A stretch of DNA of 64,000 nucleotides. Origin: Sphaeramia orbicularis. Lineage: Eukaryota; Chordata; Actinopteri; Kurtiformes; Apogonidae. Position numbers and translations under genes: made by a program. The notes under the pieces were generated by a model. That model made no database searches. It worked only from the letters and a program-made list of their open reading frames with translations, and was not told where the DNA came from. The stretch is taken from NCBI RefSeq assembly GCF_902148855.1, contig NC_043973.1, forward strand, positions 54,866,594-54,930,593, read 5' to 3'. Shown piece after piece: positions 1 to 8,865 of the stretch (within the stretch, counting starts at the first letter, position 1; every line of letters begins with the position of its first letter).

Positions 1-160
1 GACACGACCTGGTACATGTGGACTGGTCCAGGACCAGCCTGACCCCCCCGTAGACGAGGAATGGAGTTTGTTGTGTGAGTGTTTGAATGTGTTTGTTCAT
101 GGGCATGTCCCTGTCTACAGGTTTAGAATAAAGGGTTTTCATAGACGCTGGTTTGACCCT
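1..160 (+). repeat. 3' flanking unit of a V segment lying upstream of the window
   Basis: This stretch closely matches the sequence that follows V12 (from 57901) and V6 (from 44357). In both of those it starts about 245 bp after the RSS heptamer. It is therefore the downstream flank of a duplicated V unit whose V exon lies just left of base 1. Confidence 0.7.
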
Positions 161-1030
161 GAACCTCCCCCAGATAGAGTTGGTTCTAAACTTCAGCTTA
201 GTTTCAGTAGACTCCAGCAGGCCCCCATACAGACTGGACCTTTAGCTAAACACATCCAAAACCAAGGTCATGTGGTTTGGTAAGAAGGCCCACGTACCTT
301 CACAGACCCCCAGTGAGTCTAGTCTGGATGGGACCCCTCTAGACCAGGTCACCGAGTCCAAATGTCTGTGAATCTGTCTCCACATCACTCTGTCCTTTTG
401 ACTCCACAGTGAGCGACTGCAGTCCAAGGTTCAATCCAACATCAGTTTCCTCTATAGAATGTGCTCCTCTTTCACTTCCTCTGACAGACAAATACTGGTT
501 CAAATGACCGTCCCACCCATGTTGGATTATGGTCCTGTTATTGACAGATCAACATGAAAGGGCTCCATGTCCTCTACCACTCTGCCATCTGCTTTGGAAC
601 AAATGCATCATCACAACACACCCCTGCACTCCATATTCAACTGTGGATTGGACAACACTACTGACCCACCACAACAGTCACTGGTTCAGGTTCATATACA
701 CAACTGTCCTTGGTCTGTCCCCCAACCTGTTCTTGTCAGACCCCGTTAGTCTGGACCATTACACAAAATACCTTCCTAATGTCCATCAGTCTGAAGTGTC
801 AGGGCCAACACATGTCTGGGCCTGGAAGAATGGAAATAGTACGTCTGTGTGGTTTAGTGAAGAAGACATCCAGAAGACATGACCCAATGGACTCAATGTC
901 TTTGAACCTTCTCAACATAAACACTGTCTTTGAAATTGTCCTGCAGCAAAGCATCTACAGAAGCGTCTTCTAGTTGTGACCATTTGACCAAATGTTGTTT
1001 GCTTGTAGAGGAAACATCAGGAGTTGTGGA
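160..1030 (+). mobile_element. Degenerate non-LTR retrotransposon (RT C-terminal part)
   Basis: Conceptual frames carry peptides typical of the C-terminal part of fish LINE reverse transcriptases: KTKVMWFGKK-like near 250, SKVQSNISFLYRMCSSF near 420-475 and VPPMLDYGPVI near 510-545. The frame is broken many times, so the copy is old. Its first part belongs to the flank shared with V12 and V4, so it was present before those duplications. I assign no family. Confidence 0.6.
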
Positions 1031-1434
1031 CCTTCTGAAAGCCCTTCACTGCCTCCGATAGAATTCCTGGGTCTCAAACAGAGCCCAGGTTCCAATCCAA
1101 GAATTCACTCAAGGACTGGACACACTATCAGCACATTTACAGGTACAAACCTGAGCTGACTGGAACATTTGGTCTGAAAATCTAGTTGGACTGGGACTGT
1201 GTCCTGGACATTTAGAAGGTGACACAGTGTCAGTGTTGGTTTGATCAGATTTGACCTGAGAGCGGCTGATGAACAGGTCAATGTGTCAGGAGGAGGAAAC
1301 ACTGGGAGGAGTGAATGAGTCCCAGTGATCAGACTCCACCTTCTAATCCACCACCTGAGTGTTGATGCAGACTAAACACAGATCAGTGCCTTCTTTGGAC
1401 TGGTTGGAGCTCACAGTTCCTCTGCACTGCCCAT
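1031..1434 (+). other. Upstream region of V1, no gene seen
   Basis: No coding signal beyond short random frames. It must hold the promoter of V1, but no clear TATA box is visible and it does not resemble the promoter blocks of families I or II. Confidence 0.4.
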
Positions 1435-1879
1435 ATGACAGCTCTGTTTCTCTGGGTGTTGTTGGCTGCTCTGTGCCTTGGTATGAACCCACTGTGTTTG
1501 GCTGATATCAGTCACACACTGGCTGGATTCTCCAACAGAACACTGACACTGTTTGTGGCTGTTTTACAGAATGCAGAGGCCAAAAAGACAACGTGATGCA
1601 ACCACAAGGAGATGTGACGGGAGCTGAAGGAGAGGCAGTAACTCTGGGCTGTCGATACAACAGCAGTTCTACCACTAATTATCTGTACTGGTACAAACAG
1701 GAAGGAAACAGTCGACCCACATTCATCATGAACCGACTCACACTGGACCAAGGAACCACAGCAGAGACGTTCAAGGAAAGATTCACATCCACACTGGATC
1801 AAACATCAAGATCAGCTCCTCTGAAGATCCAGAAGCTTCATGTGTCAGACTCTGCTGTGTACTACTGTGCTCTGCAGCC
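1435..1879 (+). CDS. T-cell receptor alpha/delta-type V segment V1 (singleton family)
   Basis: Leader exon 1435-1480 (MTALFLWVLLAALCLG, hydrophobic, split codon) ends at a GTATGA donor. The V exon starts at 1570 after a TTTTACAG acceptor and ends at 1879 just before the RSS. The V domain has Cys in VTLGCRYN, Trp in LYWYKQ and a second Cys in [10 protein letters not shown], so both canonical cysteines and the core Trp are present. The product would be the antigen-contacting variable domain of a TCR chain after V(D)J joining. The leader is unlike those of families I and II, yet the 3' end is almost identical to theirs. No break is visible, so it looks functional. Alpha versus delta use cannot be told from sequence. 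Confidence 0.9.
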
Positions 1880-1917
1880 CACAGTGACAGGAAACAGCAA
1901 AACTCTGAACAAAAACC
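1880..1917 (+). other. 23-type RSS of V1
   Basis: Heptamer CACAGTG at 1880-1886, 22-bp spacer, nonamer ACAAAAACC at 1909-1917. It is the site of RAG cleavage for V joining. Confidence 0.9.
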
Positions 1918-2433
1918 TATGAAGCAAAGACAACACAGAACTACACAACATCCACTAGAGGGACTCACACACTGTTCACCTTCAGAGGAAAACACAACAA
2001 ATGCTGTCCCAGTTTAGAAGAATCCACCCAGTGAGTCTCTTTTCCACAACAGAACACAGTCTGACCAAAGTACCACCTTCACCTTTCCTGTCCACGTAGA
2101 CTTTGATTGTCCTCATTGAACCATCCTACTCCATTAGTGGTGCTGAGCTACTGACCAACTCCAGACACAAACAGTACTTTGGTCCAGACCATTGAAAGGA
2201 CAAATAACCATGAATATGACAACAGAGGAAACCAGTGTCAACCAGAAGAAAACAGGAAAACTGCACAGAGAAACGCTCTGGTCCACCTGGACCCTGAACC
2301 AGGACCTTCTGACTTCCTACAATAGTGATGAACAATGAGTCACTGCTGTTGGGACGTGACCTACAATCACATGAAAAAAGACAGAATGTCAACCTAGACC
2401 CTGATAAAAACGTCAGTTTACCAGACTCGTCCA
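1918..2433 (+). repeat. Duplicated V 3' flanking unit (type a)
   Basis: After the RSS comes a block (GCAAAGACAACACAG..., then TTCACCTTCAGAGGAAAAC...) that recurs after V7 (46170-46500), V10, V11, V13 (59499-59870) and V14. A second sub-block around 2200-2400 recurs before V4, V12 and V14 and leads into family I promoters. No gene is present. Confidence 0.75.
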
Positions 2434-2561
2434 ATCAGGACTCTGGTGGGAGGGGATAATACTTGAGGGGAGGAGTCAATGTGAAAACTTGAGGAGAAAC
2501 AAACAGAGAATTGAGAAGATGTGAATGTTCTTGGTCTGTCTCCTCCCCTCTCACTGCAGAC
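2434..2561 (+). promoter_or_regulatory. Family I V promoter block (V2)
   Basis: A conserved block of about 130 bp stands before every family I leader: here, about 28175-28313 (V4), 49195-49327 (V8), 57080-57214 (V12) and 60045-60169 (V14). It has a CCAAT box (TCCAATCAGG), a GGGAGGGG stretch, AGGAGTCAATGTGA and a pyrimidine-rich run before the ATG. No TATA box is clear. Promoter function is inferred from position and conservation. Confidence 0.55.
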
Positions 2562-3002
2562 ATGAAACACTGGCTGAGAAACATCCTGATTCTGACTCTC
2601 TGGATAGGTAACTCTAGAAACCTACTGACTGTTCAACTGGAATCAATCATCTGTATTGATTCATCTCTTCCTCTGCATGTTCTGTTCTTCCCCAGGGTGT
2701 AAAGGAGAAGACAAAGTGACCCAGCCAACAGGAGATGTCACTGCTGTTCAAGGACTCACACTGACTCTACAATGTACATTTGAGACCAGTGACAATAATG
2801 CATATCTGTACTGGTACAAACAGGAAGTTAATGATTATCCCAGATACATGTTACAGAGATTCATATCAGGATCAGAAACAGTTAAAGCTCCCGAGTTCCA
2901 GGACGACAGATTTGACGCCGAGATCAACCAGACCTCATTTCCTCTGAAGATCCAGAAGCTTCATGTGTCAGACTCTGCTGTGTACTACTGTGCTGTGAGG
3001 CC
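2562..3002 (+). CDS. TCR alpha/delta-type V segment V2 (family I)
   Basis: Leader exon 2562-2607 encodes [16 protein letters not shown] with a GTAACT donor. An 88-bp intron follows, and the V exon runs 2696-3002 after TTCCCCAG. The domain reads [14 protein letters not shown] at its start, then Cys in LTLQCTFE, Trp in LYWYKQE, and [12 protein letters not shown] at the end. The CDR1 area is TSDNNAY and the CDR2 area RFISGSET. No break is seen. Its spacing from the family II segment V3 is stretched by transposon insertions compared with V12-V13. Confidence 0.92.
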
Positions 3003-3040
3003 CACAGTGACAGGAAACAGCAAAACTCTGAACAAAAACC
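3003..3040 (+). other. 23-type RSS of V2
   Basis: Heptamer 3003-3009, 22-bp spacer, nonamer 3032-3040; same sequence as V1. Confidence 0.9.
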
Positions 3041-3964
3041 TCTGGAGCAAAGACAACACAGTACTACACAACATCCACTAGAGGGACTCACACACTGATC
3101 CAACTGTTGACACAGTTTCAATTCTTTGCTCTGAAGACAAACCAACAAACCTGGTGTTTCAGTCTGAATCCTGGTGAAATTGTGCTGATCATGACATGAG
3201 GATGATCAGAATCAGAACATGTGAACCTGACATCACTGACATGAATTAAAGCCTGGTGACATCAGCTCAGCCTGTCCTTCCTGTCCACTGCTGTGTGGTT
3301 CTTCAACATGAAGCTGCTGCTTAGAGACCACCAAATCATTTCATCTAATACACAAACGTCGCTTAGACAGATATGAATGAATCCATTCCAGGGCTGAAGC
3401 GTTAATGTCCACCCAGTGGTCAAGACCACAGATCAGAACACTATGGTCCACTGCATCCACAGCATCAGTCCAGTGGAAAAGCACCAGGACCACAAAGGTA
3501 CTACAACCAGTCCATCCAAATATGTCAGAACAAACCCTTCAAAGTGCACATTGTGCAGAACATATGTGACTAAGACCCTCCAACAGCAGTTTGGAGATCT
3601 GCCTGAAACCAGATGAAGCTGAAGGGTCAACTCATGGGTTTGTGAATCAGCGTCTGCACTAAAGCATGTTAGAAAACCACAGGAACCAAACTAGACTACT
3701 GTCCTCTGGAGGACAGAACCTCCTGAAACCATGAGGACCAAAAGTGTCTGTGGTGGAACCTGGAGGTTTCATCTGACCAGTGGTCTCATATACAGAAGAC
3801 AGGGTGACCAGCTCAAACTGGTCCCAGACACAAGAGCAGGGGATGGAGATAGATGGGTCATATGAAGGAGCTCTGGTTCACTGCACTGGATCAACAAAAC
3901 ACTGGAGAAACTTTCCACACAAGTCAGAGGAGGCTTCCACACTGACTGGAGGACATGAACAATA
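3041..3964. other. Spacer after V2 with LINE traces
   Basis: Holds the V 3' flank, then anonymous sequence. On the minus strand near 3430-3630 a weak trace of a LINE reverse transcriptase is visible (a VVPLWSWCFSTGLMLWMQW-like frame resembling the VLLDLSAAFDTVDH motif after decay). No intact gene. Confidence 0.4.
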
Positions 3965-5383
3965 CAGGGTGTATCAAAAAAAAGTAGACTGTCCAAAAAG
4001 TCCCCACCAAATTTACAAGTGAATGTTTTTATGAAAGGTCTTTGTTTGCCTATGTTTATATGGACGTCCTGCATCTGTCCATACCAAAATTTATTACATA
4101 ACTGCATGCATGACTTCACACGGACCCTTTTTAAGAGGGGGTAAAAAAATTTTTTCCTCCAAAAAATTAAAGGGTTAAAATTGGTTGAAAAGCCTTAAAC
4201 TGTGGTGCAATACGTGATTCTTTGGTTTTCTCTGCTGCGGTACCCGGATTAACCCTTTGTTTCTTGTCAGGTAAACTTGAGCAATGGGTATGAATTGGAA
4301 TGTGTTTGAAAGTAACACCATGGTTAGCAAGTAATGACTACCCAACTGCATCCCAAAGAAGGTTACATTACGAGGGGTAAGTCACTTACTTACCCTGTTT
4401 TTGTCCACTTAGTCCTCAACATGACCTCCATCTCTTTGGATGCACACTTGCGCTCTCCTTATCATGTCCTGCACTGCTCGCCTGATCATTCCTCTGTCTC
4501 GCCGCAGGATGTCCACTTCAGCTCTGATGCGCTGTTCAATGTCATCAAGGTCATGTGGTGGCGTCTCATACACTTTGGATTTCAAATGTCCCCAGAGGAA
4601 AAAGTCAAGGGGCGTCAGGTCAGAAGACCTGGGGGGCCATTCCACTGGGCGGTTCAAGGCAATGACTCGGTCACCAAAAAGCTCTGTAAGCCGATCCGTT
4701 ACTGTTCTTCTCCGATGTGGGGGAGCACCATCTTGTGCCCACCAAGCACGTGCCAGTTGACCATTCTGCTGAAGATGAAAACGTGGCATTGCACGGAGAG
4801 AACGAACATTGAACAGCGCATCAGAGCTGAAGTGGACATCCTGCGGCGAGACAGAGGAATGATCAGGCGAGCAGTGCAGGACATGATAAGGCGAGCGCAA
4901 GTGTGCATCCAAAGAGATGGAGGTCATGTTGAGGACTAAGTGGACAAAAACAGGGTAAGTAAGTGACTTACCCCTCGTAATGTAACCTTCTTTGGGATGC
5001 AGTTGGGTAGTCATTACTTGCTAACCATGGTGTTACTTTCAAACACATTCCAATTCATACCCATTGCTCAAGTTTACCTGACAAGAAACAAAGGGTTAAT
5101 CCGGGTACCGCAGCAGAGAAAACCAAAGAATCACGCATTGCACCACAGTTTAAGGCTTTTCAACCAATTTTAACCCTTTAATTTTTTGGAGGAAAAATTT
5201 TTTTTACCCCCTCTTAAAAAGGGCCCGTGTGAAGTCATGCATGCAGTTATGTAATAAATTTTGGTATGGACAGATGCAGGACGTCCATATCAACATAGGC
5301 AAACAAAGACCTTTCATGAAAACATTCACTTGTAAATTTGGTGGGCACTTTTTGGACAGTCTACTTTTTTTTAATACACCCTG
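3965..5383. mobile_element. Tc1/mariner-like fold-back element with 577-bp inverted arms
   Basis: Ends are CAGGGTGTAT.../...ATACACCCTG flanked by TA on both sides (3963-3964 and 5384-5385), the target duplication of IS630-Tc1-mariner elements. The left arm 3965-4541 and right arm 4807-5383 are inverted copies of equal length with only a few mismatches seen. The 265-bp centre holds part of a transposase. The element therefore looks like an inverted-duplication derivative rather than a normal autonomous copy. Confidence 0.85.
4409..4806 (-). pseudogene. Mariner-like transposase, C-terminal fragment
   Basis: The minus-strand frame contains AWWAQDGAPPH, then NRPVEWPPRSSDLTPLDFFL and KSKVYETPPHDLDDIEQRI, the second and third catalytic blocks of the IS630-Tc1-mariner DDE/D superfamily. 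The N-terminal DNA-binding part and first catalytic Asp are absent. The last 45 residues lie in the left arm and are duplicated in inverted orientation in the right arm. It cannot encode an active enzyme. Confidence 0.8.
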
Positions 5384-5385
5384 TA

Positions 5386-5845
5386 GAGAAGATGATGTTG
5401 AAGAGACCATGGAGCTGACCACCACTGGGTCAAACCCTTTCCAAAAATATGTGCTCTCCTGGGCTTTTCCACTGATCTGAGAACACCTCCAACTATCCTT
5501 CAACAGGTCCACATACACCTGCAGCTGATCCTGGTTCCAGGACACATGTGAGGATCTGGTTCCTGTATCTGATACCACTCCAGTTACCATCAGTCAAATG
5601 CAGCTTCATTGAGTCCAACCCCATGGCCTGACCACCACCGTGAAGACAACACTGACGTCAGAGTGGTCACATGACCCCATACCTGTTGTCTACCATCAGC
5701 CAGGTACAGGTGGGAGCCTCATTCATTGGTAAACCTGAGTCTTCCAGTGTCTGAGGGTCCAGTGATGGCAGGTTTACACCCACTGGACTGGACTCTGGTA
5801 CTGGACCTCTGTCAAGTCCAGACCCTGATGTCAATTGATCATCTC
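5386..5845 (+). repeat. V-to-V spacer unit shared with the V4-V5 interval
   Basis: Sequence from about 5620 (CCTGACCACCACCGTGA...) to 5845 matches 29545-29775 downstream of V4. It is part of a duplicated cassette between a family I and a family II segment. No gene seen. Confidence 0.65.
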
Positions 5846-7006
5846 GGCCTGATCACAATCAAGGTGTACAAGTATATTTGCATCAGTTATTAATCAGTAT
5901 TGCAAAAAGATACCCCCAAAACCATTCCCAAAATGTTTCTTTGGCCATCTTATTACTAGATCTTGCAATCCTCCAAATTTGAAGAAAATCGGATAAAAAC
6001 TGATAAAATGGCGACCCAATGAGCGTGAAAACATGTGCACAATTTTATTGTTATAAGAGAGCCAAATTATTGTACATGTTTTGTAACACAATAAATGATT
6101 CCTACTCAACTCCTGTGTCTTTTTTATTACAAAATACACACATCACATTGTTTTTCATTTATTGATAATTTTTGTTGAACAGATGTTTGATTATCAATTC
6201 TTATTTTCAGTATTAAGACAATCAACCGTTTTGTTATGAAAACCCTTCTTTTACAGTCCTTTAATTGAAACAATAGAATCGGAACCTGTTATTTACATAT
6301 TATTATGACTAAAACCAAACAACTAGATAGATTTTGGTATGCTCCCTGGCTGCAGAAAATTTGGGAACAATGTGTCAAACGGATGTTTACGTCGAACCAC
6401 ATGTTTTCAATGGCGCGTTGTTCACCAAAATTCATGTAGTGTCCATACACCAATATACTTCCATCAATAATATCACGTATGTGCCTTATAGATATATTGT
6501 TATAACTTGTTCACACGTTTATTTCCTCCTGCACCAGGAAGACTTAGTTACAGATCTAACAGAGATGCAACCATGTGGTAAGCCAGATTTCCATTCTAAT
6601 CTTGTAGAGTCCGCACACCAAGTAGTGTCCGTACACCACATTCTAAATATGTGGGTCTAATTTTATTGTTTCTGCCAATATACGGAATTTTTCAGCACGC
6701 ATGCTTTGGACACGACATCTATGCAATAAACAATGCATGATTATCCTGAGTGCTGAAACATTTGTATATCTTTGTAGGCATTACATATGGAGGCTATTAG
6801 GCTGGAGTGTCCGTACACCCAATAATTTCTGATTTGACAGGGGCAAGCCTGCGAAATTTTTAGTAGACATCATAATACAAAAATATTTTGGACTTCAAAA
6901 GAGAAATATCAGACAAATAAAATGGCCTGTCTGATTTTTTAATAGAGCATTATTATTTTTTATCTATATGTGCACCCTTTCTGGTACCCTGGATTGTGAT
7001 CAGGCC
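5846..7006. mobile_element. Unclassified DNA element with GGCCTGATCACAATC inverted ends
   Basis: The 15-bp left end GGCCTGATCACAATC (5846-5860) is exactly inverted at 6992-7006, with further weaker inverted similarity inside (AAGGTGTACAAG versus AAGGGTGCACAT). The interior is AT-rich, has no credible protein, and repeats a GTGTCCGTACACC-like motif several times. It interrupts the V spacer unit found intact after V4. No clear target duplication, so the superfamily is unknown. Confidence 0.6.
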
Positions 7007-7016
7007 GTCAGCAGAC

Positions 7017-7657
7017 TAGGGATGTCCCGATCCGATCTACAGATCGGTATCGGCTGCTGATCTGGCATTTTTTAGAAGATCAGATTGGATTTAGTCACAA
7101 GATCGGGCCGATCTGGGCTCGGTTCGGGGAGGGGGACACACAAACATCCTGCCCCCTCAAATTAAAGTTTCCTAAGGCAGGGAAAAGCTCCACAACAGTG
7201 GAATGCTAGAGGACTTAGTAAAGCCTGTATAAGTCTGGTTTTTTTTTTAAACCTGTGGGGCTTTTGTGGAATTATTTGACCTGACCCAGCCTGCCCCGCA
7301 AATAAACTGCAATTCTTTTGACCTGCCCCAACACGACCCACGAGTAATCCACTTCACATCACTAACGCACAGCACCGAACGCACCCCCATATAATACCTG
7401 TATGGACCTGTCCATAGACACACTACAGCTAATAAAGTTAATACAAGTCAAAGGTGTAGAACTTGTTTTAGTTCAGGCTCCACATTCAGCCCAACTGTGA
7501 TCTACAGTAAAATAACAGAATAATTACCTAGAAATAAAGACTCCAAATTTAAATCCAAATTTCATTCCAAAAAGTCTGTATCGGATCAGTATTGGGAAAA
7601 CTAATCCCAAAAAAAAATCAGATCGGAAGCAAAAAAGTCCAGATGGGGACATCACTA
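7017..7657. mobile_element. Non-autonomous hAT-like element
   Basis: Ends TAGGGATGTCCCGATC and, inverted, TAGTGATGTCCCCATC. The flanking 8-mers CAGCAGAC and GAGCAGGC agree at 6 of 8 positions, as for an aged hAT target duplication. No transposase frame. Confidence 0.6.
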
Positions 7658-8036
7658 GAGCAGGCGGATCGTCACTGTTCAGGCTGACATTCTGCCGTTG
7701 TTCACAGCTCTTCATGTGGTGGGTCTCAGCTGATTCCACCAGTGGATGAAGTGGATGTAGTGATCCAGGACTGGTGGGGTCCTGTGGTCGACATGTATGG
7801 GGACCATTCACAACACTGAGTAAAGACATAAAAAACAGAAAATTTACTGTTCCATCAGCAGACGTGGACTGAATGAAATGGACCTGGGGTCAACATTAGA
7901 AAGTCAACCTGGGTTGGTCACAGTCTGAAACAAAGATTTACAGGACAGTGAACGCACCATCACTATCATGTCACAGAGCTGAAGAAGAAGGAAGTGAGTC
8001 AGAAAAAACCCACATGTACGAGGAGACGGAGACACT
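7658..8036 (+). repeat. V spacer unit before V3
   Basis: Matches the interval before V5 (37051-37260) and the segment 29776-29956. It contains no gene. The same unit is cut by LINE C in the V4-V5 interval. Confidence 0.6.
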
Positions 8037-8137
8037 GAGGAGGAGGAGCTGATCTGATCCTGAACTACACAAGACACAACAACTGATCTATTCAACACAG
8101 TTCAATCTACAAACCAGGAACATTCCCTTTATTCAAC
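8037..8137 (+). promoter_or_regulatory. Family II V promoter block (V3)
   Basis: About 100 bp (AGGAGGAGCTGATCTGATCC... to ...ATTCCCTTTATTCAAC) conserved before all seven family II leaders: also about 37265-37364, 43562-43662, 45588-45688, 51567-51667, 55125-55224 and 58920-59019. No TATA box. Promoter role is inferred from position and conservation. Confidence 0.55.
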
Positions 8138-8579
8138 ATGCTGGACCTGGATTACTGGATGGTTTATGGGTTGATTCTAACCATTACAACACGTATGTTT
8201 GGTTCTGTACCAGTCACATTTAAACAGCTTTGAAACAGGATTCACTGATTGACTTCATTCCAGGTTGAATTAACAGAACTCTGTCTTTTCCAGGTGTCGA
8301 CTGTGAAGAACTGAGTCCAGTCAAGAATGAAGAGTCCAGTTTAGAAGGAAACTCTGTTACTCTCATATATAAATACTCGAAAACAGTGACAATCAATGAT
8401 TATTTCTTCTGGTATCGACAGTATCCAGGAAAACCACCTGAGTTTCTCATCCTTCACCTTGGAACACAAAATGCATCAAACCATAGACTGTTTGTGGAAG
8501 CACATGGAGAAAAGGTCCAAGTGCAGATCTCCTCTGCTGCAGTGTCAGACTCTGCTGTGTACTACTGTGCTGTGAGGCC
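8138..8579 (+). CDS. TCR alpha/delta-type V segment V3 (family II)
   Basis: Leader exon 8138-8192 (MLDLDYWMVYGLILTITT, GTATGT donor). V exon 8294-8579 after TTTTCCAG. The domain starts RVDCEELSPVKNEES. At the first-cysteine position it reads VTLIYKYS, so Tyr replaces Cys. FFWYRQYPGKPPEFL and [12 protein letters not shown] are normal. The leader and CDR2 (HLGTQNAS) group it with V5; V11 shares the CDR2 type. No break. It is the V segment nearest to the SRCR-Ig gene, whose 3' end faces it. Confidence 0.9.
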
Positions 8580-8617
8580 CACAGTGACAGGAAACAGCAA
8601 AACTCTGAACAAAAACC
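8580..8617 (+). other. 23-type RSS of V3
   Basis: Heptamer 8580-8586, nonamer 8609-8617, 22-bp spacer. Confidence 0.9.
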
Positions 8618-8718
8618 TCTGGAGCAAAGACAACACAGTACTACACAACATCCACTAGAGGGACTCACACACTGTTCACCTTCAGAGGAAAACACAACAA
8701 TGAAGACGAATGAAGGCG

Positions 8719-8724
8719 TTTATT
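8719..8724 (-). terminator. Poly(A) signal of the SRCR-Ig gene
   Basis: AATAAA on the minus strand, 67 bp after the preferred stop at 8791-8793. It also overlaps the stop codon (8720-8722) of the unspliced alternative reading. Confidence 0.65.
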
Positions 8725-8790
8725 GGTTCAGCTGTGCAACTGTTGATCTGATCCAAATATCAGCTGGACTCACACTGAACCACTGGGACT

Positions 8791-8865
8791 CTAAAAATGG
8801 GATGTTTCTTGCTGAACTGTCATTGTGTTTGTCTCCGGCTTCATTCGGCTCCGCCTCATGAAGAC
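8791..8865 (-). CDS. SRCR-Ig gene, cytoplasmic tail exon
   Basis: A TTTGTTCCAG acceptor precedes 8865. Joined in phase 0 to the transmembrane exon it gives VFMRRSRMKPETNTMTVQQE followed by TSHF and TAG (8791-8793). MRRSR directly after the membrane segment is a good stop-transfer signal, which is why I prefer this splice. The intron is 97 bp (8866-8962) and is itself open in frame, see findings. No tyrosine motif is present. Confidence 0.65.
   Translation of the reverse strand, partial: VFMRRSRMKPETNTMTVQQETSHF

Noticed and set aside
2511-2702. Plus-strand frame [20 protein letters not shown] covering the family I leader
   Set aside because: It reads through the leader donor in the wrong phase for the V exon; the real start is the ATG at MKHWLRN, which gives a signal peptide and correct splicing.
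4334-4939. A 201-residue plus-strand frame mirroring the minus-strand transposase frame
   Set aside because: It begins with the same residues only because the element is an inverted repeat; the catalytic motifs lie on the minus strand.
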